Part shown: piece after piece, positions 1-7,156 of the stretch
Layout: the number at the start of each line of letters is the position of its first letter
How positions within the stretch are numbered: the stretch's first letter is position 1
Assembly (NCBI GenBank): GCA_949285775.1
Contig: CASEAD010000016.1
Location: 1 to 22,896, forward strand
Source: an uncultured bacterium
Lineage (GTDB): Bacteria; Bacillota_I; Bacilli_A; RF39; UBA660
Direction: 5' to 3'
DNA length: 22,896 bases
Program-made: the position numbers and the translations under genes
Notes under the pieces: generated by a model
The model's input: only the letters and a program-made list of their open reading frames with translations
Databases searched by the model: none
Told to the model about the DNA's origin: nothing

Positions 1-38
1 AGGTACTAATTTTCATTCCTATGTGTGCCTTGACAACG
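1..38 (+). rRNA. possible 3' end of 23S rRNA (partial)
   Basis: The window opens with GGTACTAAT and, 18 bases later, CCTTGAC. Firmicutes 23S genes end with GGTACTAAT, a short variable segment and a CTTGACC-like tail that pairs with the 5' end of the molecule. The stretch is also visibly richer in G and C than its surroundings, as structured RNA is in AT-rich genomes. The segment between the two motifs is about 8 bases longer than usual, and no 5S gene follows. The alternative is the tail of a cis-regulatory leader for the next gene. The identification rests on about 16 matching bases, so it is tentative. Confidence 0.35.
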
Positions 39-64
39 AGCCTCAAGCGAGGCGGAAAGGAATG
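14..64 (+). promoter_or_regulatory. structured RNA segment before the transporter gene
   Basis: Two pairings are visible: a hairpin GCCTC-AAGC-GAGGC at 40-53, and an outer 7 bp stem CATTCCT (14-20) with AGGAATG (58-64). The outer stem covers AAAGGA (56-61), the only Shine-Dalgarno-like sequence before the gene at 75. AGGC at 50-53 could pair instead with GCCT at 27-30, so two folds compete. It matches no riboswitch class I know; it may simply be rRNA flank. Confidence 0.35.
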
Positions 65-74
65 ATGGCTTATT

Positions 75-1133
75 ATGAATAAAAATAATAGTTACAATAA
101 CTTTATCTTTCTATCTACTTTAGTTAGAAACCTAATAGAAGTATTTTCTTGCCTATTATTATATAAAATGGGCTATAGCGTATCTAATATCTTATTCTTT
201 ATCTCGGTTATGTCATTAACAGGATTATTAGTAGACTATATAAGCCTAAAAATAAATTATAAAATAGTATTAATAATCTCTTCTATCCTTTATGGAGTTA
301 GTTTCTATTTCTTATCAGTTATGAATAATAATATAAATAATTTAATACTATTTGCCATAATATTATCCGCAAGTAATTACTCCTATACCTTAATAAAACA
401 CCTACTCGCAATAAACCTAGAAGACAAATCTAAACATAAAATAAGTATTATCTTAGTGTTTACCTATATAGCAAATATAATATCTTCCTTAATAGGAGCA
501 TACTTAATAGAAAAACTATCCCTAGAAATAACCTCTATCATAATAATAATCTTATCTTTATTAAGTATAATACCAATCTCTAAACTAAACATAAAAACAA
601 ATAAAATAAAACTTAAAAATATCTATATTCCTAAGAAAAAAATATTATTCAGTATCTTTCAACAATTTAAAGTAATATTTATAACCCTACAACCACTATA
701 TCTATATCTTTATATTAATACCAATATCTATTATATAGGAATATTTAATATAATTATTAACATAGCAAGTCTAATAGTAATGTATATAGTATCTAAAAGA
801 ATTAATAATGAATATTTTAAGTATATAAATATTATATTATGTATATCCTTAATATTAAAATTAAATATAAGAAATAGCATTATAATTCTATTAGTAGCGT
901 TCCTAGAAGGAATAGGCCAAAAGATATACGAAATAATAAGCCTAGAAAACCTATACAACAATGAAAATAAAGACATCCACAGTTACTTATTTAAAGAAGA
1001 ATTAATCTTTTGCTTAACCAAAGCCCTAATAACCCTTATCTTTTGCTTATTTACTAGTAATATAGTCCTAATACTTTATATATGTATCATTGGTATATTT
1101 ATAAGTGGATTATTTATTGAAAAAAGTAAATAA
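75..1133 (+). CDS. multi-spanning membrane protein, possible MFS-type transporter
   Basis: This 352-residue protein is almost entirely hydrophobic helices separated by short Lys/Asn loops; about ten to twelve membrane spans fit. A longer polar stretch near residues 172-190 divides two halves, as in major facilitator proteins. No substrate motif is recognisable and the assignment is by architecture only. The Shine-Dalgarno-like AAAGGA (56-61) lies 13 bases from the ATG, longer than usual, so translation may be weak or controlled by the structure upstream. Codon use is very AT-rich (ATA and TTA dominate) and there is no tryptophan. It ends just before the pgk promoter. Confidence 0.55.
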   Translation: MNKNNSYNNFIFLSTLVRNLIEVFSCLLLYKMGYSVSNILFFISVMSLTGLLVDYISLKINYKIVLIISSILYGVSFYFLSVMNNNINNLILFAIILSASNYSYTLIKHLLAINLEDKSKHKISIILVFTYIANIISSLIGAYLIEKLSLEITSIIIIILSLLSIIPISKLNIKTNKIKLKNIYIPKKKILFSIFQQFKVIFITLQPLYLYLYINTNIYYIGIFNIIINIASLIVMYIVSKRINNEYFKYINIILCISLILKLNIRNSIIILLVAFLEGIGQKIYEIISLENLYNNENKDIHSYLFKEELIFCLTKALITLIFCLFTSNIVLILYICIIGIFISGLFIEKSK

Positions 1134-1136
1134 TCT

Positions 1137-1165
1137 TTTACTTATCTAAATTTATCTGCTATAAT
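1137..1165 (+). promoter_or_regulatory. pgk promoter
   Basis: A -35 TTTACT (1137-1142), a 17-base spacer and a perfect TATAAT (1160-1165) preceded by TGC, an extended -10. Transcription would start about 15 bases before the AGGAG (1176-1180) of pgk. The -35 overlaps a small AT-rich inverted repeat (AAGTAAA 1124-1130 with TTTACTT 1137-1143) at the end of the previous gene. Confidence 0.7.
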
Positions 1166-1188
1166 TTAATTAGATAGGAGAGAAAAAA

Positions 1189-2370
1189 ATGAAAAAAATA
1201 ATAAAAGATTATGATTTAAATAATAAAAAAGTAATAATAAGATGTGACTGAAATGTCCCAATGAAAGATAATGTAATAACAGATGATACCAGAATTAAAG
1301 CAAGCATTAAAACTATTAAATACGCCCTAGATAACAACGCCAGTGTCATAATATTATCCCACTTAGGAAAAGTAAAAGAAGAATCTGATAAAATAAAAAA
1401 TAACTTATATCCAGTAAGTATAAGATTAAGTGAATTACTAAATACTAAAGTAATATTTCAAGAAACAACTAGAAGTGATGAACTAACTAATATAGCATCT
1501 AACCTTAAACCCAAAGAAGTACTATTAATTCAAAACACAAGATATGAAGATGTCCCTAATAAATTAGAAAGCTCTTGCGATTTAGAATTAGCCAAATATT
1601 GGGCAAGTCTAGGAGATATATTTATAAATGATGCTTACGGAACCTTACATAGAGCTCATGCTTCTAATGTAGGAATAAGTAAATTTTTACCCAATGGAAT
1701 AGGTTTCTTAGTCCAAGATGAAATTACCAAAATTGATAGTATTGTTAATGATAACAGTCATCCCTATATAGTAATAATGGGTGGCGCTAAAGTAAGTGAT
1801 AAAATAAAAATAATAGAAAACCTTATTACCAAATGTGATAAATTACTAATAGGAGGAGGAATGGCTTATACCTTCTTAAAATCCCAAGGCTATAATATAG
1901 GCACTTCCCTATGCGATGAAGATTCTATTACATTTTGTAAAGATATCCTAAATAAATACTCAAATAAGATAGTACTACCAGTAGATAGTATTACCTCAAA
2001 AAGTATTGAAAATGCTAGTTATGAAGTAAAAAATATACATAACTTTGATAACGATGACATAGGATTAGATATAGGACCAGAAACAATAAAACTATTCTTT
2101 GATAATTTAAAAGACGCCAAAAGAGTAATTATCAATGGACCAATGGGAATGTTTGAAAATAATAATTACGCTAATGGAACTAAAGAAATATATAACTTTT
2201 TAATTAATAATAATATCAAAACCTTAGTAGGAGGAGGAGACTCTGTTTCCGCAGTAAATAAATTAAGCGATCCCAGTAAATTTTACCATATTTCTACAGG
2301 CGGAGGTGCTACCTTAGAATACTTAGAAGGTAAAACATTACCAGGAATATCCGCTATTAACGATAAATAA
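1189..2370 (+). CDS. pgk: phosphoglycerate kinase with in-frame UGA at codon 21
   Basis: Phosphoglycerate kinase transfers phosphate from 1,3-bisphosphoglycerate to ADP in lower glycolysis. Read from ATG 1189, with AGGAG 8 bases upstream, the frame is 393 codons, the family's length. It runs RCD-UGA-NVP at residues 18-24, then TDDTRI, SHLGK, NDAYGTLHRAHAS, GGGMAYTF, NGPMGMFE and GGGDSVSAV, ending with STGGGATLE. The UGA (1249-1251) falls where relatives carry an aromatic or Leu residue inside the RxDxNVP substrate-binding strand. Starting instead at ATG 1261 would delete that strand, and no ribosome-binding site precedes it. The gene is therefore UGA decoded as Trp, a fresh nonsense mutation (TTA or TGG to TGA), or a sequence error. 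Nothing else in it is damaged. Confidence 0.93.
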
Positions 2371-2398
2371 TCAGGTACAAATTCCTAAATTAAAGTCC

Positions 2399-2427
2399 TT
2401 TACATTTTATTAATTTTGTCATATAAT
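2399..2427 (+). promoter_or_regulatory. promoter of the membrane-protein/tpiA operon
   Basis: TTTACA (2399-2404), a 17-base spacer and TATAAT (2422-2427) make a near-consensus sigma-A promoter. It sits in the 123-base gap after pgk and faces the gene at 2494. Confidence 0.8.
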
Positions 2428-2459
2428 ATACATTACTCCAAAAGAGTAATAATATACAT
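2423..2459 (+). repeat. direct and inverted repeats at the promoter start site
   Basis: The 11-mer ATAATATACAT occurs at 2423-2433, overlapping the -10, and again at 2449-2459. Between the copies lies a perfect inverted repeat, ATTACTC (2432-2438) and GAGTAAT (2444-2450), with a 5-base loop. The expected transcription start falls inside it, so it could be an operator or a hairpin at the 5' end of the mRNA. It lacks the T-run needed for a terminator. Confidence 0.6.
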
Positions 2460-2493
2460 CATAAAATAATAAAAAGGAAAGAGGAAAAGTAAA

Positions 2494-3036
2494 ATGGACA
2501 AGTTAAATGATTTATTAGAACGAAAAAATAAATACATAACTGAATTAAAAAGGCTTGAAGGAATTGAAAGGTATAGCAAAGAAAAACGACAAAACAAAAT
2601 ACATAACATCATAAATATATCAATTTTTATAGCATGTTTAACTGCTATAGGAGGAGCATCTATATTTATAGCAACTAAAAACCTAGTACTAGGATTACTA
2701 CTTTTAGGAAGTACTATAATAAGTAGTGGTATCGGAATCAAAATATTTGTAAATGCAATTAAAAATGGAGAATATAATAAAAATATAAGAAAATTCTATA
2801 AGGATAATTATGGATTAGATATCCAAAACCTAAATTTAAATAAACAAGGACTATCCCACTTAAATATCCAAATCCATAGAAACCAAAAACTATTAGAAAT
2901 AACTAATAATGAAATAATATCAGCTACTTCTAATATAAATTCTTCAACATATAAAATTAACCCCCTAAAAAGAGGAGATGAAACGAAGTGCCAAACCAAA
3001 TCCCAAACAAGAGTACTAACCCAAAAGAAACAATAG
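2494..3036 (+). CDS. small two-helix membrane protein with coiled-coil tails (first of three)
   Basis: I do not recognise a named family. The 180-residue product has a charged helical N-terminus (1-37, likely coiled coil), two adjacent membrane spans (about 39-60 and 64-86) joined by a very short turn, and a polar tail, so both ends should face the cytoplasm. Its last 49 bases overlap the next gene, which suggests translational coupling. It is the first gene of an operon that ends with tpiA. The arrangement is shared with the two following genes and with the interrupted gene at 21498, although pairwise sequence similarity is weak by eye. Confidence 0.7.
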   Translation: MDKLNDLLERKNKYITELKRLEGIERYSKEKRQNKIHNIINISIFIACLTAIGGASIFIATKNLVLGLLLLGSTIISSGIGIKIFVNAIKNGEYNKNIRKFYKDNYGLDIQNLNLNKQGLSHLNIQIHRNQKLLEITNNEIISATSNINSSTYKINPLKRGDETKCQTKSQTRVLTQKKQ

Positions 3037-3554
3037 TAGAAACCTTACTAGATAAACTAGAAAAAGCATTTGATAAAGAACAAGCATTAAAAGAACAAGA
3101 AACCACTTTAAGAAAAATAAAAAAAATATTAAAAGAAAAAAGAGAACTAACTAAAGAAAATATATTATTATCTATAGGTGTCGTGGCTATGTATCTAATA
3201 TTAACAATACTTGCTAACTTATCCTTGGCGTCAGTACCATTTATAGTGACCATATTAAGTATATGTGGACTTGTTTCTTTATCTATAATTCAAATTGTAT
3301 ATCATAAAGAAAAAAATAAATTACAAGAAGAATTAAAACAGTACGGACACACATTTAGTAGTGCTAAAAAAATAACTAGCAAAGAAAACATAAAAAGAAT
3401 GAGTAATGAATATATGGAAGTAGTAGAAGAAATCTCAGAAATAAAAACCAAAATAAATAAACAACATCGCACTAGCCCACCAAAGAGATTTGTAGCAACC
3501 CCAAATCCTACCATCGAAATCAATAGAACATTAACAAGGGAAGTGACTAAATAA
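2988..3554 (+). CDS. small two-helix membrane protein with coiled-coil tails (second of three)
   Basis: The product has 188 residues. The start is GTG at 2988, chosen because AGAGGAG lies just upstream (2971-2977) inside the preceding gene. Residues 15-57 are a Lys/Glu-rich amphipathic helix, 58-78 and 82-104 are membrane spans, and 106-160 are again charged and helical before a Pro/Thr-rich end. Its stop TAA shares one base with the ATG of the next gene. Function is unknown. The topology (coil, membrane hairpin, coil) recalls scaffold or membrane-shaping proteins, but that is only an analogy. Confidence 0.7.
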   Translation: MPNQIPNKSTNPKETIVETLLDKLEKAFDKEQALKEQETTLRKIKKILKEKRELTKENILLSIGVVAMYLILTILANLSLASVPFIVTILSICGLVSLSIIQIVYHKEKNKLQEELKQYGHTFSSAKKITSKENIKRMSNEYMEVVEEISEIKTKINKQHRTSPPKRFVATPNPTIEINRTLTREVTK

Positions 3555-4258
3555 TGGATAACATAAAATTATATATCATTAAACTAGATAAAATTATAAA
3601 TGAATTACGCCAAGTAAGAAAAACAGATGTCAAAGAATTAAAAAAAGAACAAAAAAAGTTAGATATTCTCCAAACTAAAGAAAAAATATTAAATTATACC
3701 ACTACCAATATAAATGAAGTAATAAATCTTGCTAATAATAAAATAGTATTTATTATAAAAGATGAACTATTCTTACTACTTATAATATTACTAGATGTCT
3801 TACTCCTTACCCTTACATCAACAAATCTTCTATTTAATGTAGCCTTAACTACAGTAGTTGATAGTATTCTAGTAAACTTACAAATATATAATAACCAAAA
3901 GAATAAAAAGCTAATTAATTACTATAAAGATATAAATAACATAAATCCCAAAAGAAATGTAAATATCACTAATAGAACTATAAAAAAACATTTATTTAAA
4001 ATGCTATCTTCTAAAAAAAGCGCCGACCAAGATTTAATAAATACAACCAGTCAAATACAAGATACAAACCAAAAAATTTCTACTATAAAAAAGAAAATAG
4101 CCCAAACAGATGAAAAAATAAAAACTGCTATTAGTAAGAGACAAGAAGCCACTCACCAAAGAGAAACGATAATTGATAAGTTAATTGCAGATGATAATGA
4201 AGTAGAAACTAGAATTAATCACACCTATCAAAGAAGCCTAAAAAAGACCAACACCTAA
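3554..4258 (+). CDS. small two-helix membrane protein with long coiled-coil tail (third of three)
   Basis: The product has 234 residues. An N-terminal helical region (5-60) rich in Lys/Glu is followed by two membrane spans (about 71-90 and 92-112). A long polar C-terminal half (about 140-215), spaced with Ile/Leu among Lys/Gln/Thr, looks like a second coiled coil. It overlaps its upstream neighbour by one base and is followed 27 bases later by tpiA with no terminator between, so the four genes should be one transcript. No catalytic motif or known domain is visible. Confidence 0.7.
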   Translation: MDNIKLYIIKLDKIINELRQVRKTDVKELKKEQKKLDILQTKEKILNYTTTNINEVINLANNKIVFIIKDELFLLLIILLDVLLLTLTSTNLLFNVALTTVVDSILVNLQIYNNQKNKKLINYYKDINNINPKRNVNITNRTIKKHLFKMLSSKKSADQDLINTTSQIQDTNQKISTIKKKIAQTDEKIKTAISKRQEATHQRETIIDKLIADDNEVETRINHTYQRSLKKTNT

Positions 4259-4285
4259 CCTATATCAAAAAGAAAAGAGGAACCT

Positions 4286-4972
4286 ATGAAAAAACTAATA
4301 ATATTAAATCATAAAATGAATCTAGAATATGATGAAGTATATAATTATATTCATAACATAAATGAAATAGATACCAATGATTCCCTTATTATATGCCCCT
4401 CTAATATTTACTTAGAAGCATTCATTAATAATTGTAATTGGGGCGTAGGAGCCCAAGATGTATATTATAAAAGAAACGGTGATTATACAGGCGCTATATC
4501 AACTCTCCAACTAAAGTCACTAGGAATAGAATACTCACTGATTGGCCACTACGAAAGAAAAAAGTATTTCCACGAATCAAATAAAATGATTAACAAAAAA
4601 TTAAAAGCATGCCTAGACTCTAACATAGAACCAATCCTCTGCTTTGGCGCGTCAGGAAGCAAAGAAGAGATAATTAATAACCTAGAAGAATTACTTATAA
4701 ATATTCAAAATATAGAGTTTATAATTTTTGCCTATGAACCCCTAGAATTAGATGAAAAACCTGAAATATCTGATATTAAAAACACTATAGACTATATATA
4801 TAACTACTTATACCAAAAATATAATAAAACACCTAATATAGTATATGGTGGAGGTATAACAGAATCTAATATCAATAAAATATTAAGTATCGATAAGATA
4901 AATGGTGTCTTAATAGGAGGTATATCCTCAGACATAAATAAAATAACCAAAATTATAAATAACGCTAATTAA
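4286..4972 (+). CDS. tpiA: triosephosphate isomerase, divergent and short
   Basis: Triosephosphate isomerase interconverts dihydroxyacetone phosphate and glyceraldehyde 3-phosphate. The catalytic residues are present: Lys10 in NHKMN (usually NWKMN), His88 in IGHYERK and Glu151 in AYEP. VGAQDV, GDYTGAIS, the phosphate-binding YGGGIT and VLIGGIS also match. It is odd in three ways: it is 228 residues against the usual ~250, the flexible lid after AYEP has lost the normal WAIGTG tip (here LELDEK), and the CVGE motif reads CFGA. It is probably still an isomerase but with altered lid dynamics. It is the last gene of the operon starting at 2494 and stops inside a terminator stem. Confidence 0.88.
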   Translation: MKKLIILNHKMNLEYDEVYNYIHNINEIDTNDSLIICPSNIYLEAFINNCNWGVGAQDVYYKRNGDYTGAISTLQLKSLGIEYSLIGHYERKKYFHESNKMINKKLKACLDSNIEPILCFGASGSKEEIINNLEELLINIQNIEFIIFAYEPLELDEKPEISDIKNTIDYIYNYLYQKYNKTPNIVYGGGITESNINKILSIDKINGVLIGGISSDINKITKIINNAN

Positions 4973-5001
4973 GAAGTAACAGAAAAAAGTTACTTCTTTT
5001 T
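4971..5001 (+). terminator. intrinsic terminator after tpiA
   Basis: A perfect 10 bp stem, AAGAAGTAAC (4971-4980) and GTTACTTCTT (4989-4998), with an 8-base loop, runs into a short T-tract. The tpiA stop codon overlaps the first stem bases. Confidence 0.85.
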
Positions 5002-5015
5002 ATCTAATAACCTCA

Positions 5016-5032
5016 TTCGACAAAGTTCGACA
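5016..5032 (-). promoter_or_regulatory. two tandem Spo0A-binding 0A boxes
   Basis: TTCGACA occurs at 5016-5022 and 5026-5032. Its complement TGTCGAA is the classical 0A box bound by phosphorylated Spo0A. The copies have the same orientation and are 10 bp apart, one helical turn, suiting side-by-side binding of a Spo0A dimer. They lie just upstream of the spo0A -10 and about 60 bases before its start codon. Confidence 0.75.
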
Positions 5033-5043
5033 TAGAGGAATTA

Positions 5044-5049
5044 TATAAT
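5044..5049 (+). promoter_or_regulatory. spo0A promoter -10 element
   Basis: A perfect TATAAT. No good TTGACA stands 17 bases upstream; that position (around 5021-5026) is occupied by the 0A boxes, as in Spo0A-activated sigma-A promoters. This suggests positive autoregulation, though repression by the same sites is possible. Confidence 0.6.
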
Positions 5050-5090
5050 AAATATGTCATTAATAAAAAAGAAGAAAGAGGGAATAAAAT

Positions 5091-5861
5091 ATGAATAAAA
5101 TAAAAGTTTTAATGATAGATGATAATATAAACTTAACCGAGATGGTTAAAGAATATTTTAAAGATAACGAAAAAATAGAAGTAGTATCTTGCTATTACAA
5201 TGGAGAAGATGGCTTAAAAGCAATCCATAAAGAAGATTATGATATTATATTACTAGATTTAATTATGCCTAAAAAAGATGGAATGTATGTTTTAGAAGAA
5301 TTGAAAAAAGAAAATATAACTAAAAATATAATTGTAGAATCATCATATAACAGCCCAGATGTTATAAGAAAAGTAAGCGAATATGGAGTTAATTATTATA
5401 TATTAAAACCATTTGAACTACTAGATCTAGAAAACAGAATATTAGAAGTATTTAAACAACTAGATAGTAAAAGCATTAATTTGTATAAAAACAATTTAGA
5501 AATATCTATAACCAGAATGCTACACGAACTAGGAATGCCATCCCATATCAAAGGTTATCAATATATAAGAGAAGGAATAATGATGATTTATAACAATCCA
5601 AATATAATAGGAGGAATTACCAAAGAATTATATCCCGATGTTGCAAGCAAATATCAAACTACCGTATCTAGAGTAGAAAGAGCTATAAGACACGCTATCG
5701 AAGTAAGTTGGAATAGGGGAAATTGGGATCTAATGGAAGAAATATTTGGTCATAGTGTAGATATCGATAAAGCTAAACCCACTAACAGCGAATTTATAGT
5801 AACTATTGCCGATAAACTAAGATTAGAATTTATGAAACAACCACCAAAACAAAGAGCATAG
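5091..5861 (+). CDS. spo0A: Spo0A, sporulation master response regulator
   Basis: The N-terminal receiver domain (about 1-115) has the acidic pocket Asp10/Asp11, phospho-acceptor Asp56 in LLDLIMP and Lys106 in ILKPF. The usual switch Thr is Ser84 here. After a short linker the Spo0A-specific DNA-binding domain follows: HIKGYQYIREGI, TKELYPDVA, then the recognition helix region TTVSRVERAIRHAIE and KPTNSEFI near the end. At 256 residues it is full length, with a shorter linker than the Bacillus subtilis protein. A monocistronic unit is likely: terminator upstream, own promoter with 0A boxes, a weak terminator after. Its presence implies descent from spore formers; whether the cell still sporulates cannot be told from this window. 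Confidence 0.96.
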   Translation: MNKIKVLMIDDNINLTEMVKEYFKDNEKIEVVSCYYNGEDGLKAIHKEDYDIILLDLIMPKKDGMYVLEELKKENITKNIIVESSYNSPDVIRKVSEYGVNYYILKPFELLDLENRILEVFKQLDSKSINLYKNNLEISITRMLHELGMPSHIKGYQYIREGIMMIYNNPNIIGGITKELYPDVASKYQTTVSRVERAIRHAIEVSWNRGNWDLMEEIFGHSVDIDKAKPTNSEFIVTIADKLRLEFMKQPPKQRA

Positions 5862-5883
5862 AAGTTTTTTTGCTCATTTTTTT
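5854..5883 (+). terminator. weak terminator after spo0A
   Basis: GAGCA (5854-5858) can pair with TGCTC (5871-5875) across a 12-base loop, followed by a run of seven T. The 5 bp stem is short and overlaps the end of the coding region, so efficiency is doubtful. Confidence 0.4.
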
Positions 5884-5891
5884 CTATTCTG

Positions 5892-5929
5892 TTGCTTATA
5901 ATCTAAGAATGTGCTATAATATGGCACAT
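5892..5929 (+). promoter_or_regulatory. promoter with palindromic operator
   Basis: TTGCTT (5892-5897), a 17-base spacer and TATAAT (5915-5920) preceded by TGC form a strong extended -10 promoter. A perfect inverted repeat, ATGTGC (5909-5914) and GCACAT (5924-5929), brackets the -10, the usual place for a repressor site. The transcript would carry a leader of about 85 bases. Confidence 0.7.
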
Positions 5930-6012
5930 CAAGAAACAACACAATATATTAGAAGGATAACCCCCAGACATTGATAAAATAATTTAAAGTTTTAATATGA
6001 AAAGGTGATAAT

Positions 6013-7086
6013 ATGGATAAATTTCCCAAAGAATTAATTATCAATTATATTAATGGTAATGATATAAAAGATTACACCATAGAAGAATTAGAAAGTAATA
6101 AAGACTTTATGATGCAAGTAATAGACTATTCAAATGATAAAAATATTTATAATTTATGTGCAGACAATGTAAAAAGAGATTATGATTTTGTAAAATTTAT
6201 AATCTTAAAATTTAAAGAAGATATTAACTTTACTACAATGGTTGCCGATTATTTCTTAGAAGATAAAAATAGAAATTACGAAAGAATAGAATTATCAATT
6301 ATTATGAGTGAATTAACAAAAAAAGATCCTGAAACAGCCTATTATTATAATGTTCTATGTGGTGCTATATATCTTGAAAAAAGAGCCAGAATAGAAATAT
6401 GTAAATCAGAAAATGAAGAATTATCAGATATTGGAATGGGATTCTTCTATATTTACGAATTATATAATCAAAGTGAGATAATACTAGATTATTATGCCAA
6501 AAGAATGATAGAAGATATATTTGATGAAAATAATTTAAATCTAGAAAGCATATTACATAAAACATTTAAAACCCCAGATGAAATAAATAAAAAAGGATTA
6601 AATAATTATATGATTAGTTTTATAGAAAAGTATGACAGTATGTTAGCGCAATATGTAACAATTCATAAAAAAATATTACTTCCTTTTAAGGAAAGAATCA
6701 TTAGTGCTCAAAAAAAATGGGATAGATATAATGATGAAATAACTAGAAAAAAATATGAATTAATGTTTGAAAGAGTACATAAATATATGGATGAAGAAGA
6801 TAGCCTGTTTTCAGAAGATTATTTAATATATTATGTAGGTACTAAACTAGGAATAGTAGATAATATCAGAAAATATGATTACGTAGATAATGAAACAAGC
6901 GATTACATTATAAAAGATTTATCTAGCGAATTTGTTAAAAAAAATATACAAGCTAGTTTTGTTGATAGACTCCATTATAAAAGAATTAAAGAAATTATGA
7001 TGAGTACACTATTTGATAGAAAAGTACCAAGAAAAGATAGAAAAAGAAAAAAAGTTTTATCAATAAAATTTAATAACAGCTATTAA
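6013..7086 (+). CDS. soluble protein of unknown function
   Basis: I do not recognise this 357-residue protein. It is acidic and Lys/Glu/Asp/Asn-rich with many aromatic residues, has no signal peptide or membrane span, and should be largely helical. Residues 20-90 hint at a short repeat in which a phrase such as NKDFMMQVI or DYDFVKFII recurs about every 30 residues, loosely like the DUF4116 pattern; that link is weak. The last 20 residues are strongly basic. AAGGTGAT sits 3 bases before the ATG. It has its own promoter with an operator-like palindrome and its own terminator, so it is an independently regulated single gene between spo0A and the ribosomal operon. Confidence 0.8.
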   Translation: MDKFPKELIINYINGNDIKDYTIEELESNKDFMMQVIDYSNDKNIYNLCADNVKRDYDFVKFIILKFKEDINFTTMVADYFLEDKNRNYERIELSIIMSELTKKDPETAYYYNVLCGAIYLEKRARIEICKSENEELSDIGMGFFYIYELYNQSEIILDYYAKRMIEDIFDENNLNLESILHKTFKTPDEINKKGLNNYMISFIEKYDSMLAQYVTIHKKILLPFKERIISAQKKWDRYNDEITRKKYELMFERVHKYMDEEDSLFSEDYLIYYVGTKLGIVDNIRKYDYVDNETSDYIIKDLSSEFVKKNIQASFVDRLHYKRIKEIMMSTLFDRKVPRKDRKRKKVLSIKFNNSY

Positions 7087-7103
7087 TATTATCATGGACT
7101 ATG

Positions 7104-7146
7104 AAGTAAATTCTATTTTCTAATTAGATATATAGAATTTACTTTT
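7104..7146 (+). terminator. intrinsic terminator before the ribosomal operon
   Basis: A perfect 13 bp stem joins 7104-7116 and 7132-7144 (AAGTAAATTCTAT and its complement) across a 15-base loop. The T-run is short, so it could also act as a transcript-end stabiliser. Confidence 0.7.
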
Positions 7147-7156
7147 ATAATTCAAG

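Noticed and set aside
21..77. Upstream extension of the transporter from ATG 21 if UGA were Trp
   Set aside because: The added codons (CGA, ACG, CTC) are unlike the gene's own usage, and the stretch looks like structured RNA.
1261..2370. pgk starting at ATG 1261 and avoiding the UGA
   Set aside because: No ribosome-binding site precedes it and it would remove the essential RxDxNVP strand; AGGAG before ATG 1189 is well placed.
5036..5042. Sigma-H type promoter for spo0A (AGGAATT as -35)
   Set aside because: No GAAT-like -10 follows at 11-13 bases; TATAAT at 5044 explains the region better.
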